Assembly (NCBI GenBank): GCA_014872785.1
Contig: WKFJ01000042.1
Span: 124,001 to 188,000, forward strand
Direction of reading: 5' to 3'
DNA: 64,000 nt
From: Alteromonadaceae bacterium
GTDB taxonomy: Bacteria > Pseudomonadota > Gammaproteobacteria > Enterobacterales > Alteromonadaceae
Part shown: positions 30,201 through 39,462 of the stretch, piece by piece
Numbering within the stretch: the stretch's first letter is position 1
Layout of the letters: the number at the start of each line of letters is the position of its first letter
The notes under the pieces: generated by a model
Seen by the model: the letters and a program-made list of their open reading frames with translations, nothing else
Databases searched by the model: none
What the model was told of the DNA's origin: nothing
Made by a program: the position numbers and the translations under genes

Positions 30201-30587
30201 ATGCATACCGGAAGTTGTTTCTGTAAAGCAGTCACCTATGAAATCGCCAGCGAACTAAGCAACGCCAGTCACTGCCACTGCACCATTTGCAAGCAAACTC
30301 ATGGCGCTGCGTTTGCGTCATATGCCGAAATTCCCCCTGACGCATTAACCTTTTTAACAGGTGAAGATCTGGTTACTAAGTATTACTCTAGTCCTACCGG
30401 CTATCGTATGTTCTGTAGTCAATGCGGCAGCAATCTAATTTGGGCGCGAAGTGATGGCGATAGTACTATTGACGTTGCATTGGCATCACTTGACACCCCA
30501 CCCAAAACAGCCATTACACGGCATATATATACTGATACCAAGGTGTCTTGGTTAGACCTAAATGAGCACATAAAAGATGAAAATTAA
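30201..30587 (+). CDS. GFA/CENP-V family zinc protein
   Basis: 128 residues. The glutathione-dependent formaldehyde-activating (GFA) fold is shown by its zinc ligands: GSCFCKAVTY, SHCHCTICKQTHGAAFASYA and MFCSQCGSNLIW. Most members have no proven formaldehyde activity, and no formaldehyde dehydrogenase gene is nearby, so only the family is assigned. The last 11 nt overlap the start of the CBM9-like gene. Confidence 0.9.
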   Translation: MHTGSCFCKAVTYEIASELSNASHCHCTICKQTHGAAFASYAEIPPDALTFLTGEDLVTKYYSSPTGYRMFCSQCGSNLIWARSDGDSTIDVALASLDTPPKTAITRHIYTDTKVSWLDLNEHIKDEN

Positions 30588-31299
30588 GCCACTATTATTA
30601 CTGTTCTCCGCCGCTTTAACGCTACCTACCTTGGCGAGCACGTATAAAACAATTCGGCCTGCAACCAATGCGATTGAGGTAGACGGCATTGCTACTGAAA
30701 AAGAATGGAGCAGCGCTCAATGGCGACCTATTGATCAAATATTACTTGGTTACGAATTAAAACCTGAAGACTTCTCTGGTCGCTTCAAGCTTTTGTGGGA
30801 TGCGCAACACCTGTATTTATTAGCTGAAATTAAAGACGATCAGCTATCCGATGTGTATCCAGATCCGCTAGAAAAATATTGGGACGAAGAGTGTGTGGAA
30901 GTCTTTGTTGATGAAAATGCATCAGGCGGCATACACACTTATAATCACAATGCTTTTGCCTACCACGTGGCACTAGATAACCAAGTTGTTGATATTGATG
31001 TGGATGAAAAACCTAAACTATTTAACGACCACATTGAAAGCCAATGGAAAAACACACCAGATGGTGCAATATGGGAAATGGCAATCAAGCTGTTCCCTGA
31101 TACCTATCAATATGGTGGCAACAACCAGCCGGTTGAACTCGCGAAGAACAAAACCATCGGCTTCATGCTTGCGTATTGTGATGCCGACGGAAAAGGAAAT
31201 AGAGAGCACTTCATCGGCTCTGAGGTCATAGAAGGTGACGACAAGAACCGAGGCTATATTGACGCTTCAGTTTTCGGTAAATATAAGCTGGTTGACTAA
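30577..31299 (+). CDS. Exported CBM9-like sugar-binding domain protein
   Basis: 240 residues with a signal peptide (cleavage near LAS-21). One family-9 carbohydrate-binding-like beta-sandwich fills the mature protein: IEVDGIATEKEWSSAQW, FKLLWDAQHLYLLAEIKDDQ, WDEECVEVFVDENASGG and IWEMAIKLFP are the signature strands of CBM9_1. No catalytic module is attached, so it probably binds a saccharide or related ligand in the periplasm. It overlaps the GFA gene by 11 nt and is likely cotranscribed. Confidence 0.85.
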   Translation: MKIKPLLLLFSAALTLPTLASTYKTIRPATNAIEVDGIATEKEWSSAQWRPIDQILLGYELKPEDFSGRFKLLWDAQHLYLLAEIKDDQLSDVYPDPLEKYWDEECVEVFVDENASGGIHTYNHNAFAYHVALDNQVVDIDVDEKPKLFNDHIESQWKNTPDGAIWEMAIKLFPDTYQYGGNNQPVELAKNKTIGFMLAYCDADGKGNREHFIGSEVIEGDDKNRGYIDASVFGKYKLVD

Positions 31300-31320
31300 T
31301 ATTTGAAGACCGTGTGGCAC

Positions 31321-31569
31321 TTAGTGCCACTCAATTTCCATTTTTAAATCTTCAGGGGTAGGCGTCATCCCGCACATTTCGTCATAGGGCGTGTTCTGTT
31401 TCAACCACACAGATTCGAACGTTTCATTGTCGAGATACTCTTTTATCTCATTAATACAATTAAACTTTTTTGGATGGTTTTGCTCGTCGTATAAGTAATA
31501 ATTTCTTTCGCCATCTTCGATATGCGCTAAATAAAAGCCACCTTCAAACGATTCAATCAATAGATTCAT
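31321..31569 (-). CDS. Small DUF6482-like protein
   Basis: 82 residues. It starts MNLLIESFEGGFYLAHIEDG, contains a KKFNCINEIKEYL helix and ends with the VWLKQNTPYDEMCGM motif. This resembles short proteins assigned to DUF6482 in Pseudomonas and relatives, which have a comparable SPYDEMIG stretch. The function is unknown. The gene is on the opposite strand to both neighbours, the CBM9-like gene and the transhydrogenase operon. Confidence 0.7.
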   Translation of the reverse strand: MNLLIESFEGGFYLAHIEDGERNYYLYDEQNHPKKFNCINEIKEYLDNETFESVWLKQNTPYDEMCGMTPTPEDLKMEIEWH

Positions 31570-31775
31570 GCGCTGCTCCGCGTTGTTGTTTAATTATTAA
31601 ACGAACCTTGTTTGATAATAGTTCACAACATAGCTAGAACGGTAGCCTAATCTCTTGGCGTCCTTTAAAAACCGCGACTATCACCAAAATCTATTGTCAC
31701 AATCGGTTTTAGTAATTTCATTTATATTACTAGTTACCCTAGTCTGGTCTGACGAGTAACCAAAAGTGAACGCGT

Positions 31776-32951
31776 ATGAAAATTTTGATTGTCAGTGAAA
31801 GTGACGCGCAACAACAGCAGTCACCCAATCACACCACCGAACGAAGATGTGCGGCGACGCCAGCGACGGTGAAAAAGCTAGTGATGGCGAAAGCTGATGT
31901 CTCTGTAGAGACCAATGCAGGTTTACTAGCAGGGTTTACCGATGAGGAGTATCAGGAAGCGGGCGCGACAGTTATCGCGAATCGAGCTGAACTCCTGGCG
32001 CAGGCGGACATCGTGCTTTATGTAGGCAGACCAACGCTCGATGATGTGCAGCACTTAAGCGAAAACACCATCGTAATAGGACATCTTGACCCCTATTTTG
32101 AACAACCGCTCATCGAGCAGTTAAGCGCTAAGAAAATTACCGCAATTAGTGTGGAAATGCTGCCCAGAACGACACGTTCACAAAAAATGGACGCGCTGAG
32201 CTCACAGACCAATCTCTCTGGTTACGTTATGGTGTTAAACGGTGCCCAGGCACTAGGTACTATATTGCCAATGATGATGACGCCGGCAGGCACAGTGAAG
32301 CCTGCAAAGGTATTCATAATTGGGGCTGGTGTAGCTGGTTTGCAAGCGATTGCTACCGCTAAGCGTTTAGGAGCGAGCGTTACCGCATTTGACACACGTC
32401 CAGTTGTTGCCGAGCAAGTTCAATCTTTAGGTGCCAAGTTCTTGGACATCGACCTTGGAGAAACCGGGCAAACTCAACAGGGATACGCCAACGCATTAAC
32501 ACCAGAACAGATGCAAAAGCAAAAAGAAGGGCAACACCAAGCCATTATCGACTCCGACATCGTTATCACTACAGCGCAGTTGTTTGGCCGTAAGCCACCT
32601 CTTATCGTCAGCGCAGAAACGGTAGCAGCGATGAAACCTGGCAGTGTCATTGTTGACATGGCAGCCGAAGGTGGCGGAAATGTTGAAGGAACGGTACCAG
32701 GTGAAACGGTGAAAGTGGGGGACGTCACTATTATTGGTAGTGGAAATTGGCCCAATCAAGTACCCAAAGACGCAACTACGCTTTATGCAAATAACCTTTT
32801 TAATTTATTAGATGAATATTGGAATAAAGAAGAAGGGCAATTTGTACTCGATCTAACAGACGACATTTTAGATGGTTGCGTGATAAGCCACCAAGGTGAT
32901 GTTCGCAATGCCCACCTGAAATCTCATTATGAAAAATCCAAAGGAGCCTAA
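31776..32951 (+). CDS. pntAA: NAD(P) transhydrogenase subunit alpha, part 1 (domain I)
   Basis: 391 residues forming the NAD(H)-binding cytoplasmic domain I of the proton-translocating transhydrogenase. Seen: ERRCAATPATVKKL, LGTILPMMMTPAGTVKPAKV, the Rossmann loop VFIIGAGVAGLQAIATAKRLGA, VDMAAEGGGNVEGT and TIIGSGNWPNQVP. In E. coli this is fused to the membrane part in PntA; here the alpha chain is split, as in Rhodospirillum. First of three genes, with 3 nt before part 2. Confidence 0.97.
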   Translation: MKILIVSESDAQQQQSPNHTTERRCAATPATVKKLVMAKADVSVETNAGLLAGFTDEEYQEAGATVIANRAELLAQADIVLYVGRPTLDDVQHLSENTIVIGHLDPYFEQPLIEQLSAKKITAISVEMLPRTTRSQKMDALSSQTNLSGYVMVLNGAQALGTILPMMMTPAGTVKPAKVFIIGAGVAGLQAIATAKRLGASVTAFDTRPVVAEQVQSLGAKFLDIDLGETGQTQQGYANALTPEQMQKQKEGQHQAIIDSDIVITTAQLFGRKPPLIVSAETVAAMKPGSVIVDMAAEGGGNVEGTVPGETVKVGDVTIIGSGNWPNQVPKDATTLYANNLFNLLDEYWNKEEGQFVLDLTDDILDGCVISHQGDVRNAHLKSHYEKSKGA

Positions 32952-32954
32952 GCG

Positions 32955-33251
32955 ATGGAATTTATCTACCTAGCTTTCATTTTAGTATTAGCCGCGTTTC
33001 TTGGGTTTGAACTCATTAACAAAGTACCGGCGACTTTACACACGCCATTAATGTCCGGCGCCAACGCCATTTCCGGCGTTACCCTAATTGGCGCATTGGT
33101 GTCCGCGGGCAGTGACAACACAGAGCTCACAACCTGGTTGGGTTTTGCTGCAGTGGTGTTTGCCAGTATCAACGTGGTAGGTGGTTATTTAGTCACAGAT
33201 CGCATGCTGTCGATGTTTAAGTCGAAGCAAAATAGTAGTGATACGAAATAG
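32955..33251 (+). CDS. pntAB: NAD(P) transhydrogenase subunit alpha, part 2 (membrane)
   Basis: 98 residues with about three membrane helices (YLAFILVLAAFLGFELI, SGVTLIGALVSAG, TWLGFAAVVFASINVVGGYL). The VPATLHTPLMSGANAISG motif is typical of the membrane portion of the alpha chain. It forms part of the proton channel with PntB. It lies between pntAA and pntB with gaps of 3 and 11 nt. Confidence 0.96.
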   Translation: MEFIYLAFILVLAAFLGFELINKVPATLHTPLMSGANAISGVTLIGALVSAGSDNTELTTWLGFAAVVFASINVVGGYLVTDRMLSMFKSKQNSSDTK

Positions 33252-33262
33252 GAGGCCGAAGC

Positions 33263-34636
33263 GTGGATACAGTATTAATCGTTAACTTCAGTTACGTTAT
33301 TGCCGCGATTTTCTTTATCGTCGGCCTGAAATTATTAAGCCACCCTGCGACCGCCAAAAGAGGTAATTTGGTGTCTGCTGTAGGTATGTTCATTGCGGTA
33401 GTCGTCACCTTAATACGACAAGACATCTTGAGTTATGAGTGGATTGCCGCGGGTATTGTTTTAGGTGGTGCCATCGGTGCTTGGCTGGCCAAGCGCGTAG
33501 AGATGACAGAAATGCCGGAGCTGGTGTCGCTGTTCAATGGGTTTGGTGGGTTAGCCAGCTTGTTACTAGGCTTATCTTCGCTCACCATATCAGACGCATC
33601 TGACCTACACGTAGCCTTGTTGGTTATCGCTTATTTTTCTATCCTCATCGGAGGCATTACCTTCTCGGGCAGTATCGTTGCGTGGGGTAAATTAGGAGGC
33701 ACTATGCCCAGCCGCGCATTGATTTTTCCCGGTATGCGGTGGTTATATGCTCTGATTATCCTGGGCGCGTTAGCCCTTGTCGTGGTGGTTGCAACACAAC
33801 CATTTGATATGAAATGGTTCTACATCGCCATCGGTTTGGCATTAGTGTTTGGTATCTTGGCAACTATTCCTATCGGCGGTGCCGATATGCCAGTAGTTAT
33901 TTCGCTACTCAACAGCTATTCAGGTATTGCCGCAACCGCGGCTGGCATCGCAATTCAAAACAACATCTTGATTGTTGCCGGTTTGTTGGTAGGCGCTAGT
34001 GGAATTATCTTGACCCAGATTATGTGTAAAGCCATGAACCGTTCGCTGATGAATATCTTGCTTTCTGGTTTTTCCAAGCCTATTGAACAAGGTGCAAAAA
34101 TTGAGGGTGAGATCAAAGCACTATCAGCCGAAGACGCATTCTACGTTCTCGAAGCCGCGCAAAGTGTCGTTGTTATCCCAGGATACGGCATGGCCGTTGC
34201 CCAAGCGCAACACGCCGTCAAAGAATTGCAAAGCTTACTGGAAGCAAATGGCGCCGAAGTGGCTTACGCGATACATCCTGTCGCCGGAAGAATGCCTGGT
34301 CATATGAATGTGCTTTTGGCAGAAGCTGATGTGCCATACGAACAACTTTACGAGATGGATGCGATAAACCCTCGCATGGATTCGTTTGATGTCGCCATCA
34401 TCATCGGCGCAAACGATGTAGTAAATCCAGCGGCAAAAGAGATGAAAGGCAGTCCAATCTACGGCATGCCCATTATTGAAGCCCACAGAGCGCGCAATGT
34501 ATTTGTGTTAAAGCGTTCTGCATCGGCAGGTTTTGCAGGCGTCGATAACCCACTGTTTTTCAAAGATAACACCCGCATGGTCTTTGGCGATGCCAAAGAT
34601 ACATTGAACACCGTTATACGTGAATTCGGTGACTAG
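33263..34636 (+). CDS. pntB: NAD(P) transhydrogenase subunit beta
   Basis: 457 residues: about nine membrane helices in the first ~270, then the NADP(H)-binding domain III (VVIPGYGMAVAQAQHAV, YAIHPVAGRMPGHMNVLLAE, IIGANDVVNPAA, VLKRSASAGFAGVDNPLF). With the alpha chains it couples hydride transfer from NADH to NADP+ to inward proton movement, making NADPH. An in-frame GTG start follows AGGAGG. Last gene of the operon; a long hairpin follows at once. Confidence 0.97.
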   Translation: MDTVLIVNFSYVIAAIFFIVGLKLLSHPATAKRGNLVSAVGMFIAVVVTLIRQDILSYEWIAAGIVLGGAIGAWLAKRVEMTEMPELVSLFNGFGGLASLLLGLSSLTISDASDLHVALLVIAYFSILIGGITFSGSIVAWGKLGGTMPSRALIFPGMRWLYALIILGALALVVVVATQPFDMKWFYIAIGLALVFGILATIPIGGADMPVVISLLNSYSGIAATAAGIAIQNNILIVAGLLVGASGIILTQIMCKAMNRSLMNILLSGFSKPIEQGAKIEGEIKALSAEDAFYVLEAAQSVVVIPGYGMAVAQAQHAVKELQSLLEANGAEVAYAIHPVAGRMPGHMNVLLAEADVPYEQLYEMDAINPRMDSFDVAIIIGANDVVNPAAKEMKGSPIYGMPIIEAHRARNVFVLKRSASAGFAGVDNPLFFKDNTRMVFGDAKDTLNTVIREFGD

Positions 34637-34640
34637 CATT

Positions 34641-34680
34641 GATAACGTGCCCTGCAGTATTCACTGCTGGGCGCGTTATC
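34641..34680 (+). terminator. Long hairpin after pntB
   Basis: Arms 34641-34658 and 34663-34680 pair over 18 positions with two mismatches (one a G-U in RNA) around a 4-nt ATTC loop, beginning 4 nt after the pntB stop. Only a weak T-rich stretch follows, so it may terminate poorly or protect the mRNA 3' end. Confidence 0.55.
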
Positions 34681-34779
34681 TCATCTTACAAATTCCTACT
34701 TTTTTAAACACACCCATTAATTATTTTAGGCTACACTTGCCACTTTCCATTACCGATAGTGCATATATAAGGAGCAGCA

Positions 34780-36237
34780 ATGGCTTTAGGCACTCCACAG
34801 AAAGTGATACTAGGGGTGATTTCCGTCCCGGTGATTCTTTTAGTTCTCGTTGTCATATTTTGGGATCCCAACCTCGTTAAAGGCACAGTAGAAGAGAAAG
34901 TCGAAGATGTAAAAGGACACGGTATTACCTTTGGCAATATTGAACATAGCCTGTTGTCTCCTGGCAAAATAGCCATTCACGACGTCAATATTCAAGGTGA
35001 GATTACGAATGCAACAATTGCCAAGGTAATGGTTGATTTAGATGTTTCTCAAGCAATCAACAGACGCATTATTTTAGACAGAATTGAACTGCAAGATGCG
35101 GACTTCAAAATAGACATGAAAAAGTTTAATGCCTTTATTGAAGCTGAAAAAAATGCTGAGCCCGAGGTTGATGTTGAAGCTGATATCGAAGCAGAAATAC
35201 CCTTAGAAACCTTGTTGTTGCAGGCTATTCGACTGAAAAATTTCAACTTTGAAGATACCTCCGCACTACAACAATTCGATGTGCAAGGGCTGGATATTAG
35301 TATTTATGATGTGCTCGTTGTTGATAACTATGAAGTCGTTGCTTTATCAGCAGAAGCGCCAATCTCAGCAAAAATTGCTATTGGTAATATCGAAGCGATG
35401 CAGATGCCGCTAGGACAATTTGCAACTAACCTAGAGATAACGGAGAAAGTAACCGATATCAAATCACTTAAGCTAGATACTGGCAGCAGCCTAGTACAAC
35501 TCTCGGGAACACTCGCTAACTTACAAGATATTGCAGATATCCGCATTGATTTAGCGCCAAGTAGGATTGATTTTGAAGAGTTTAAACCGCTATTAAACGA
35601 CCTACCAATTCAGCCATCTGGTGTATTGGAGTTATCAGGTGATTTTCTCACCAGTGGTGACTTGTCAGATCCAGCCAGTTTAACCAAAGCCCTTACCGGT
35701 AGTGTTGAGTTAGGCTTGGAGCAAGGAAAACTGCTTGGTATTGACGTAAACCAAATCGTTACCTCTTTCAAAGACAGTAAAGAAACGAGCCTACAAGATG
35801 TTGGTGGTTTTTTAATATCCGGACCAATAGGACTGATTGCCTCTAACGTGTTTGATCTAGGCGGCAGTGCTTCAGGGCTTGAAGGTGAAACCTTAATACC
35901 TCAGCTAAAAATTAAAGGAGCAATGGAGCAAGGCAACATCGTTCTTAAAGACACAGCCTTAGCCACTGATAAATATCGACTCGCGTTTGATGGTGCAATT
36001 AATCCAAGCGAAGGTACCTTCAAAGACTTCACCTTCGCGGTTTTGGATAAAGCGGGTTGTGCGGATCTCAAACAAACGCTCAATGGTGAAATGAGCCAAC
36101 CCACCAGCGCCATTGCTGAATCACTTTTAGACACCGCAATTAGCCCATTAACAGGGTTAATCAGTTCAGTGAAAAAAACAGTGAGTAAATGTAAACCCTT
36201 CTATCAAGGTGATGTCGCTCATCCGAGTCAAGGCTAA
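34780..36237 (+). CDS. AsmA-like inner-membrane-anchored periplasmic protein
   Basis: 485 residues with one N-terminal anchor (about 8-28). The rest is long beta-rich sequence of AsmA type: VKGHGITFGNIEHSLLSPGKIAIHDVNIQ, KLKNFNFED-like and repeated strand motifs, and a C-terminal AsmA-like block (LTGSVELGLEQGKLLGIDVN, LIPQLKIKGAMEQGNIVLKD). AsmA-family proteins are now viewed as lipid-transport bridges between the membranes; at this length it is a small member. Two Cys near the C-terminus (GCADL, SKCKP) may form a disulfide. ATATAAGGAG before ATG supports the start. Monocistronic with its own terminator. Confidence 0.78.
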   Translation: MALGTPQKVILGVISVPVILLVLVVIFWDPNLVKGTVEEKVEDVKGHGITFGNIEHSLLSPGKIAIHDVNIQGEITNATIAKVMVDLDVSQAINRRIILDRIELQDADFKIDMKKFNAFIEAEKNAEPEVDVEADIEAEIPLETLLLQAIRLKNFNFEDTSALQQFDVQGLDISIYDVLVVDNYEVVALSAEAPISAKIAIGNIEAMQMPLGQFATNLEITEKVTDIKSLKLDTGSSLVQLSGTLANLQDIADIRIDLAPSRIDFEEFKPLLNDLPIQPSGVLELSGDFLTSGDLSDPASLTKALTGSVELGLEQGKLLGIDVNQIVTSFKDSKETSLQDVGGFLISGPIGLIASNVFDLGGSASGLEGETLIPQLKIKGAMEQGNIVLKDTALATDKYRLAFDGAINPSEGTFKDFTFAVLDKAGCADLKQTLNGEMSQPTSAIAESLLDTAISPLTGLISSVKKTVSKCKPFYQGDVAHPSQG

Positions 36238-36266
36238 CAGCCACAACGATGCCAAAACTAATAATT

Positions 36267-36296
36267 AAAGGGTTACACAATGAAGTAACCCTTTTT
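36267..36296. terminator. Intrinsic terminator, AsmA-like/MAPEG
   Basis: AAAGGGTTAC, an 8-nt loop, GTAACCCTTT, then T. Perfect 10-bp stem between convergent genes; usable from both strands. Confidence 0.85.
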
Positions 36297-36315
36297 ATTA
36301 GCAAGTTGCTCAACT

Positions 36316-36744
36316 TTACGCACTACATACTAACCAGCACGTTCTGAACAAGATAAAGGCCAATACCACCCACGACGTTAGAAATACGTAAAAGCGCAAC
36401 ATCACAATATCGACCGTTGCTTGTATCATTGAATGTACAATACGCACAGCGACATACAGCCACGCTACTACTACAAATGTAGCGTCTACCAAATTCAGAA
36501 CCGCTATCATTAATGCCAAGATGTAAAACAAAATAGGCTGTTCAAACAAGTGGTTATAATTGTTTGACACCCGATTGACCTTATCAGGTAACAGATCTCG
36601 CAGCTTTGTCGTATCTTGCCCTTTTTGCGGATGAATACGCAAACGCACCATTGCCGAGACCCTCACCACATACATCCAAACAGTCATGATGAATGTCAGT
36701 ATTCCCATGGCCAAAACAGGCTGCAATATATATTTTATCTCCAT
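36316..36744 (-). CDS. MAPEG family membrane protein
   Basis: 142 residues with four predicted membrane helices. The motif SNNYNHLFEQPILFYILALM is diagnostic of bacterial MAPEG proteins (membrane-associated, eicosanoid and glutathione metabolism). Bacterial members are sometimes glutathione transferases, but activity cannot be read here. CGGAGATAAA precedes ATG 36744. Divergent from the GlxA-type regulator. Confidence 0.9.
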   Translation of the reverse strand: MEIKYILQPVLAMGILTFIMTVWMYVVRVSAMVRLRIHPQKGQDTTKLRDLLPDKVNRVSNNYNHLFEQPILFYILALMIAVLNLVDATFVVVAWLYVAVRIVHSMIQATVDIVMLRFYVFLTSWVVLAFILFRTCWLVCSA

Positions 36745-36846
36745 TTTATCTCCGCACAGTTATTTGAATAGCGCCTAGTGTATAACTTCCCAAAATGGCA
36801 CAAATGACATATAACTATGCTTTAACGCCAAATGTAGGTAACCATT

Positions 36847-37827
36847 GTGAAAGTCGCTTTTATTGTTTTCAAAGACGTGATGAGTCTAGATATCGCCGGG
36901 CCAATGGACATATTAGATACGGTCGCTTACCTTGAACCAGAGAAGGGATATGATTTCCATTACATCAGTGACGGAGAGCGAAAAGTGCAAGCCAGTGGTG
37001 GGCTGACTTTTGAAGCGATACCTTTTGACGAAGTAGACCCTACCCAATTCGATACTGTTATCGTACCCGGTAGCCCAAGAATCAAACCCGTTTTGCGCAA
37101 CACGCAATTACTTAATTGGTTAGCAAGTGCCAACCAACACTGTCGAAGAATGTGTTCTGTATGCAGTGGTGCTTTCTTACTTGCACAAGCAGGCATCCTG
37201 GAAGGCAAGAGGGCGGCGACACACTGGCAAGGCGTCGATATTTTGCGCAAATATTATCCCAAAACTGACGTTGACCCAGATTCCATCTATGTGCGAGATG
37301 GCAGCTTATGGACATCAGCGGGCGGCTCCAGTGGAATAGACTTAGCACTAGCGTTAGTTAAACAAGACTTTGGTGAAAAGATGATGCTGCGCATTGCTAA
37401 ACAGCTTGTTGTTTATGCTCACCGCCCCGGAAGTCAGCAACAGTTCAGCACCATGCTCGATTGCCAAATAAGTCTAAGTAGCAGCTTCAACGATGTACTG
37501 GCTTGGATGCAAAACTCGCTTGCAACAATTACCAACATTGAACAGATAGCCGATTATTGTGGGATGAGTCTGCGTAACTTCCACCGCAAGTTTGTTACTG
37601 AAACAGGGCAAACCCCTGCGAAGTATTTAGAACAACTTAGATTAGAGGCTGCCGCGAACCTCTTGCAGACCAGCAAACAACCACTTAAGTCAATTGCAAG
37701 TAAAACTGGATTTAGAACTGAGCTTCGACTCATTCAAGCATTTAAGCGTTTTTACCAACTCACGCCCAGTGAGTTTCGTCACCTACACAGTATCAAAGCG
37801 CCGGATTTGAAGAATTCGTTTGATTAA
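36847..37827 (+). CDS. GlxA-type transcriptional regulator (DJ-1/PfpI + AraC HTH)
   Basis: 326 residues from a GTG. An N-terminal DJ-1/PfpI-like domain (about 1-180) has FKDVMSLDIAGPMDILD, VPGSPRIKP and MCSVCSGAFLLAQAG with the conserved Cys, then ATHWQGVD and TSAGGSSGIDLALALV. A C-terminal AraC/XylS DNA-binding domain (about 215-315) follows: IADYCGMSLRNFHRKF, TGQTPAKYLEQLRLEAA and FKRFYQLTPSEFR. GlxA-type regulators often control catabolism of methylated amines or amino acids; the effector is unknown here. Its 3' end overlaps the convergent antiporter gene by 35 nt. Confidence 0.92.
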   Translation: MKVAFIVFKDVMSLDIAGPMDILDTVAYLEPEKGYDFHYISDGERKVQASGGLTFEAIPFDEVDPTQFDTVIVPGSPRIKPVLRNTQLLNWLASANQHCRRMCSVCSGAFLLAQAGILEGKRAATHWQGVDILRKYYPKTDVDPDSIYVRDGSLWTSAGGSSGIDLALALVKQDFGEKMMLRIAKQLVVYAHRPGSQQQFSTMLDCQISLSSSFNDVLAWMQNSLATITNIEQIADYCGMSLRNFHRKFVTETGQTPAKYLEQLRLEAAANLLQTSKQPLKSIASKTGFRTELRLIQAFKRFYQLTPSEFRHLHSIKAPDLKNSFD

Positions 37828-39382
37828 TAATACATAAGCTTTCTTCTGCAAAGCCTTGCCCTGCCTCAGTATAAAAGTTAAAAACCTTGTCGATACCAAA
37901 AGATTCAATTCTTTTCCGATCATCCTCAAATCTGGCAATCGCCGCTATACGACCTTGATATCCAGCAGCCTTAAGCTGCTCGACGATGTTTGAGACATCC
38001 TCAGTAGAGGGTAGCGCGAGCATCACTAGTTGAATTTTATGCAATTCAATACTTTCCCAAAAATCGATATCTTCACCATCGGCACAAATTACCTGGCGTC
38101 CCTTTTTTATGTGGCGATTGGCGCGATCCTGATCGGCATCAATACCCCACACCACAGAGGAATTTAATCGGCATAACGCATCATAGCTCCCAACGCCAAC
38201 GCGCCCCATGCCCACCACGAGAATTTCTGCATTTTCCGGTTGTTGATAAATATCTTCCGGGAGACGAAGGGGCGATTCAATGGCGCAAATCTTAGATTTA
38301 TTCTTGCGATACAAGTTGTGTGCAATACGGTAGAGCACACTGGTTATGATGAAAGAAATGGACACTGCAATAGCCAGAATCACCAACCAATCTTGATGCA
38401 ACCAGCCATTTGCGACCGACAATGAAACCACGATAAGGCCAAATTCACTGTAATTTGCTAGTGCCAAACTAGACAAAAATGAAGTACGTCCTTTGAGTTT
38501 TAGCTTGTTGAATATCCAGAAACTATAGAGGAACTTAAAGGGCAAGAGCAGGCCTAGGAACAATGCCATCATTAGCATCTCCATGGTTGGTAATGCTACA
38601 AAACCGATAGACAAAAAGAATCCAATCAAAAACAGGTCTTTAAAGCTCAATAACGACTTTGCTAATTCAGAGGCTTTTGGGTGATTACTAATTAGTATGC
38701 CTATTGCCAACGCCCCTAAATCACCTTTTACCCCGAGCAAATAAAACAACTCATAACCGCCTAGTGCGAGGAAGAACCCGAGTAGCGGCAGCAACTCACC
38801 GTGACCGGCAGAATTAAGTAATTTGCCCAATAATGGCCTAAGCAGGGGTAACCCAAGCAATGCAATGGCATAAACCGTTGGAATTTTTCCGGTGGCAAAC
38901 ACCAAAAAGACAACAGCCAAAATATCCTGCATAACCAAGATACCTATTGCTAAATTACCGTGGCGCGTTTTCATTTCTCCGCCATCTTCGAGAATTTTAA
39001 CAATGCAAACAGTGCTGCTAAAGCTCAAGCCAAAACCCAATAATGCCGCCGTTTGCCAGGTTAAATAAGAGAAATAACTCAAACCGAGTGCTATATAGGC
39101 AACGCTAAATCCGGTGAATATGGCTATCCAAAAGAGCATGGTAGTGCCCGTTCCCGCCCAGACCTCCGTTTTCAATAACTGCTTAATATTGAGTTTAAGA
39201 CCAACGGTAAACAGCAATAGCGTAATACCTAAGTCCGCGAGAATTTGCAGACTAGCGTCGGGCTCGAATTCCAATGCATTGAGAAGGAAACCAGCAGCCA
39301 AAAAACCAATTAATGGCGGCAGTGAAATGAGGCGACAAGCGTAACCGCAAGCGAATGCCACTAATATCCAGATAAAGTCCAT
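37793..39382 (-). CDS. Monovalent cation:proton antiporter, CPA2 family with RCK/TrkA-N domain
   Basis: 529 residues. About twelve membrane helices over residues 1-370 form a Na+/H+ exchanger domain (LPPLIGFLAAGFLLNAL, LGITLLLFTVGLKLN, LGFGLSFSSTVCIVKILED). A cytosolic TrkA-N/RCK domain (ILVVGMGRVGVGSYDAL, VICADGEDIDFWES) could sense nucleotides. It is similar in layout to KefB/KefC and YbaL but lacks clear glutathione-site evidence. The cyclic-nucleotide-binding gene lies 80 bp upstream on the same strand, so the two may be cotranscribed. Confidence 0.9.
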   Translation of the reverse strand: MDFIWILVAFACGYACRLISLPPLIGFLAAGFLLNALEFEPDASLQILADLGITLLLFTVGLKLNIKQLLKTEVWAGTGTTMLFWIAIFTGFSVAYIALGLSYFSYLTWQTAALLGFGLSFSSTVCIVKILEDGGEMKTRHGNLAIGILVMQDILAVVFLVFATGKIPTVYAIALLGLPLLRPLLGKLLNSAGHGELLPLLGFFLALGGYELFYLLGVKGDLGALAIGILISNHPKASELAKSLLSFKDLFLIGFFLSIGFVALPTMEMLMMALFLGLLLPFKFLYSFWIFNKLKLKGRTSFLSSLALANYSEFGLIVVSLSVANGWLHQDWLVILAIAVSISFIITSVLYRIAHNLYRKNKSKICAIESPLRLPEDIYQQPENAEILVVGMGRVGVGSYDALCRLNSSVVWGIDADQDRANRHIKKGRQVICADGEDIDFWESIELHKIQLVMLALPSTEDVSNIVEQLKAAGYQGRIAAIARFEDDRKRIESFGIDKVFNFYTEAGQGFAEESLCIINQTNSSNPAL

Positions 39383-39462
39383 ATCAGTTGGGGTTTAGTG
39401 AAAATATGGATTGAGCATACCATGTAGTAATGGCAGACAGTTCAATCTAGATCAAAAAAAGA

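Noticed and set aside
34620..34880. 86-codon forward frame between pntB and the AsmA-like gene
   Set aside because: Overlaps both genes in another frame, with no signals of translation.
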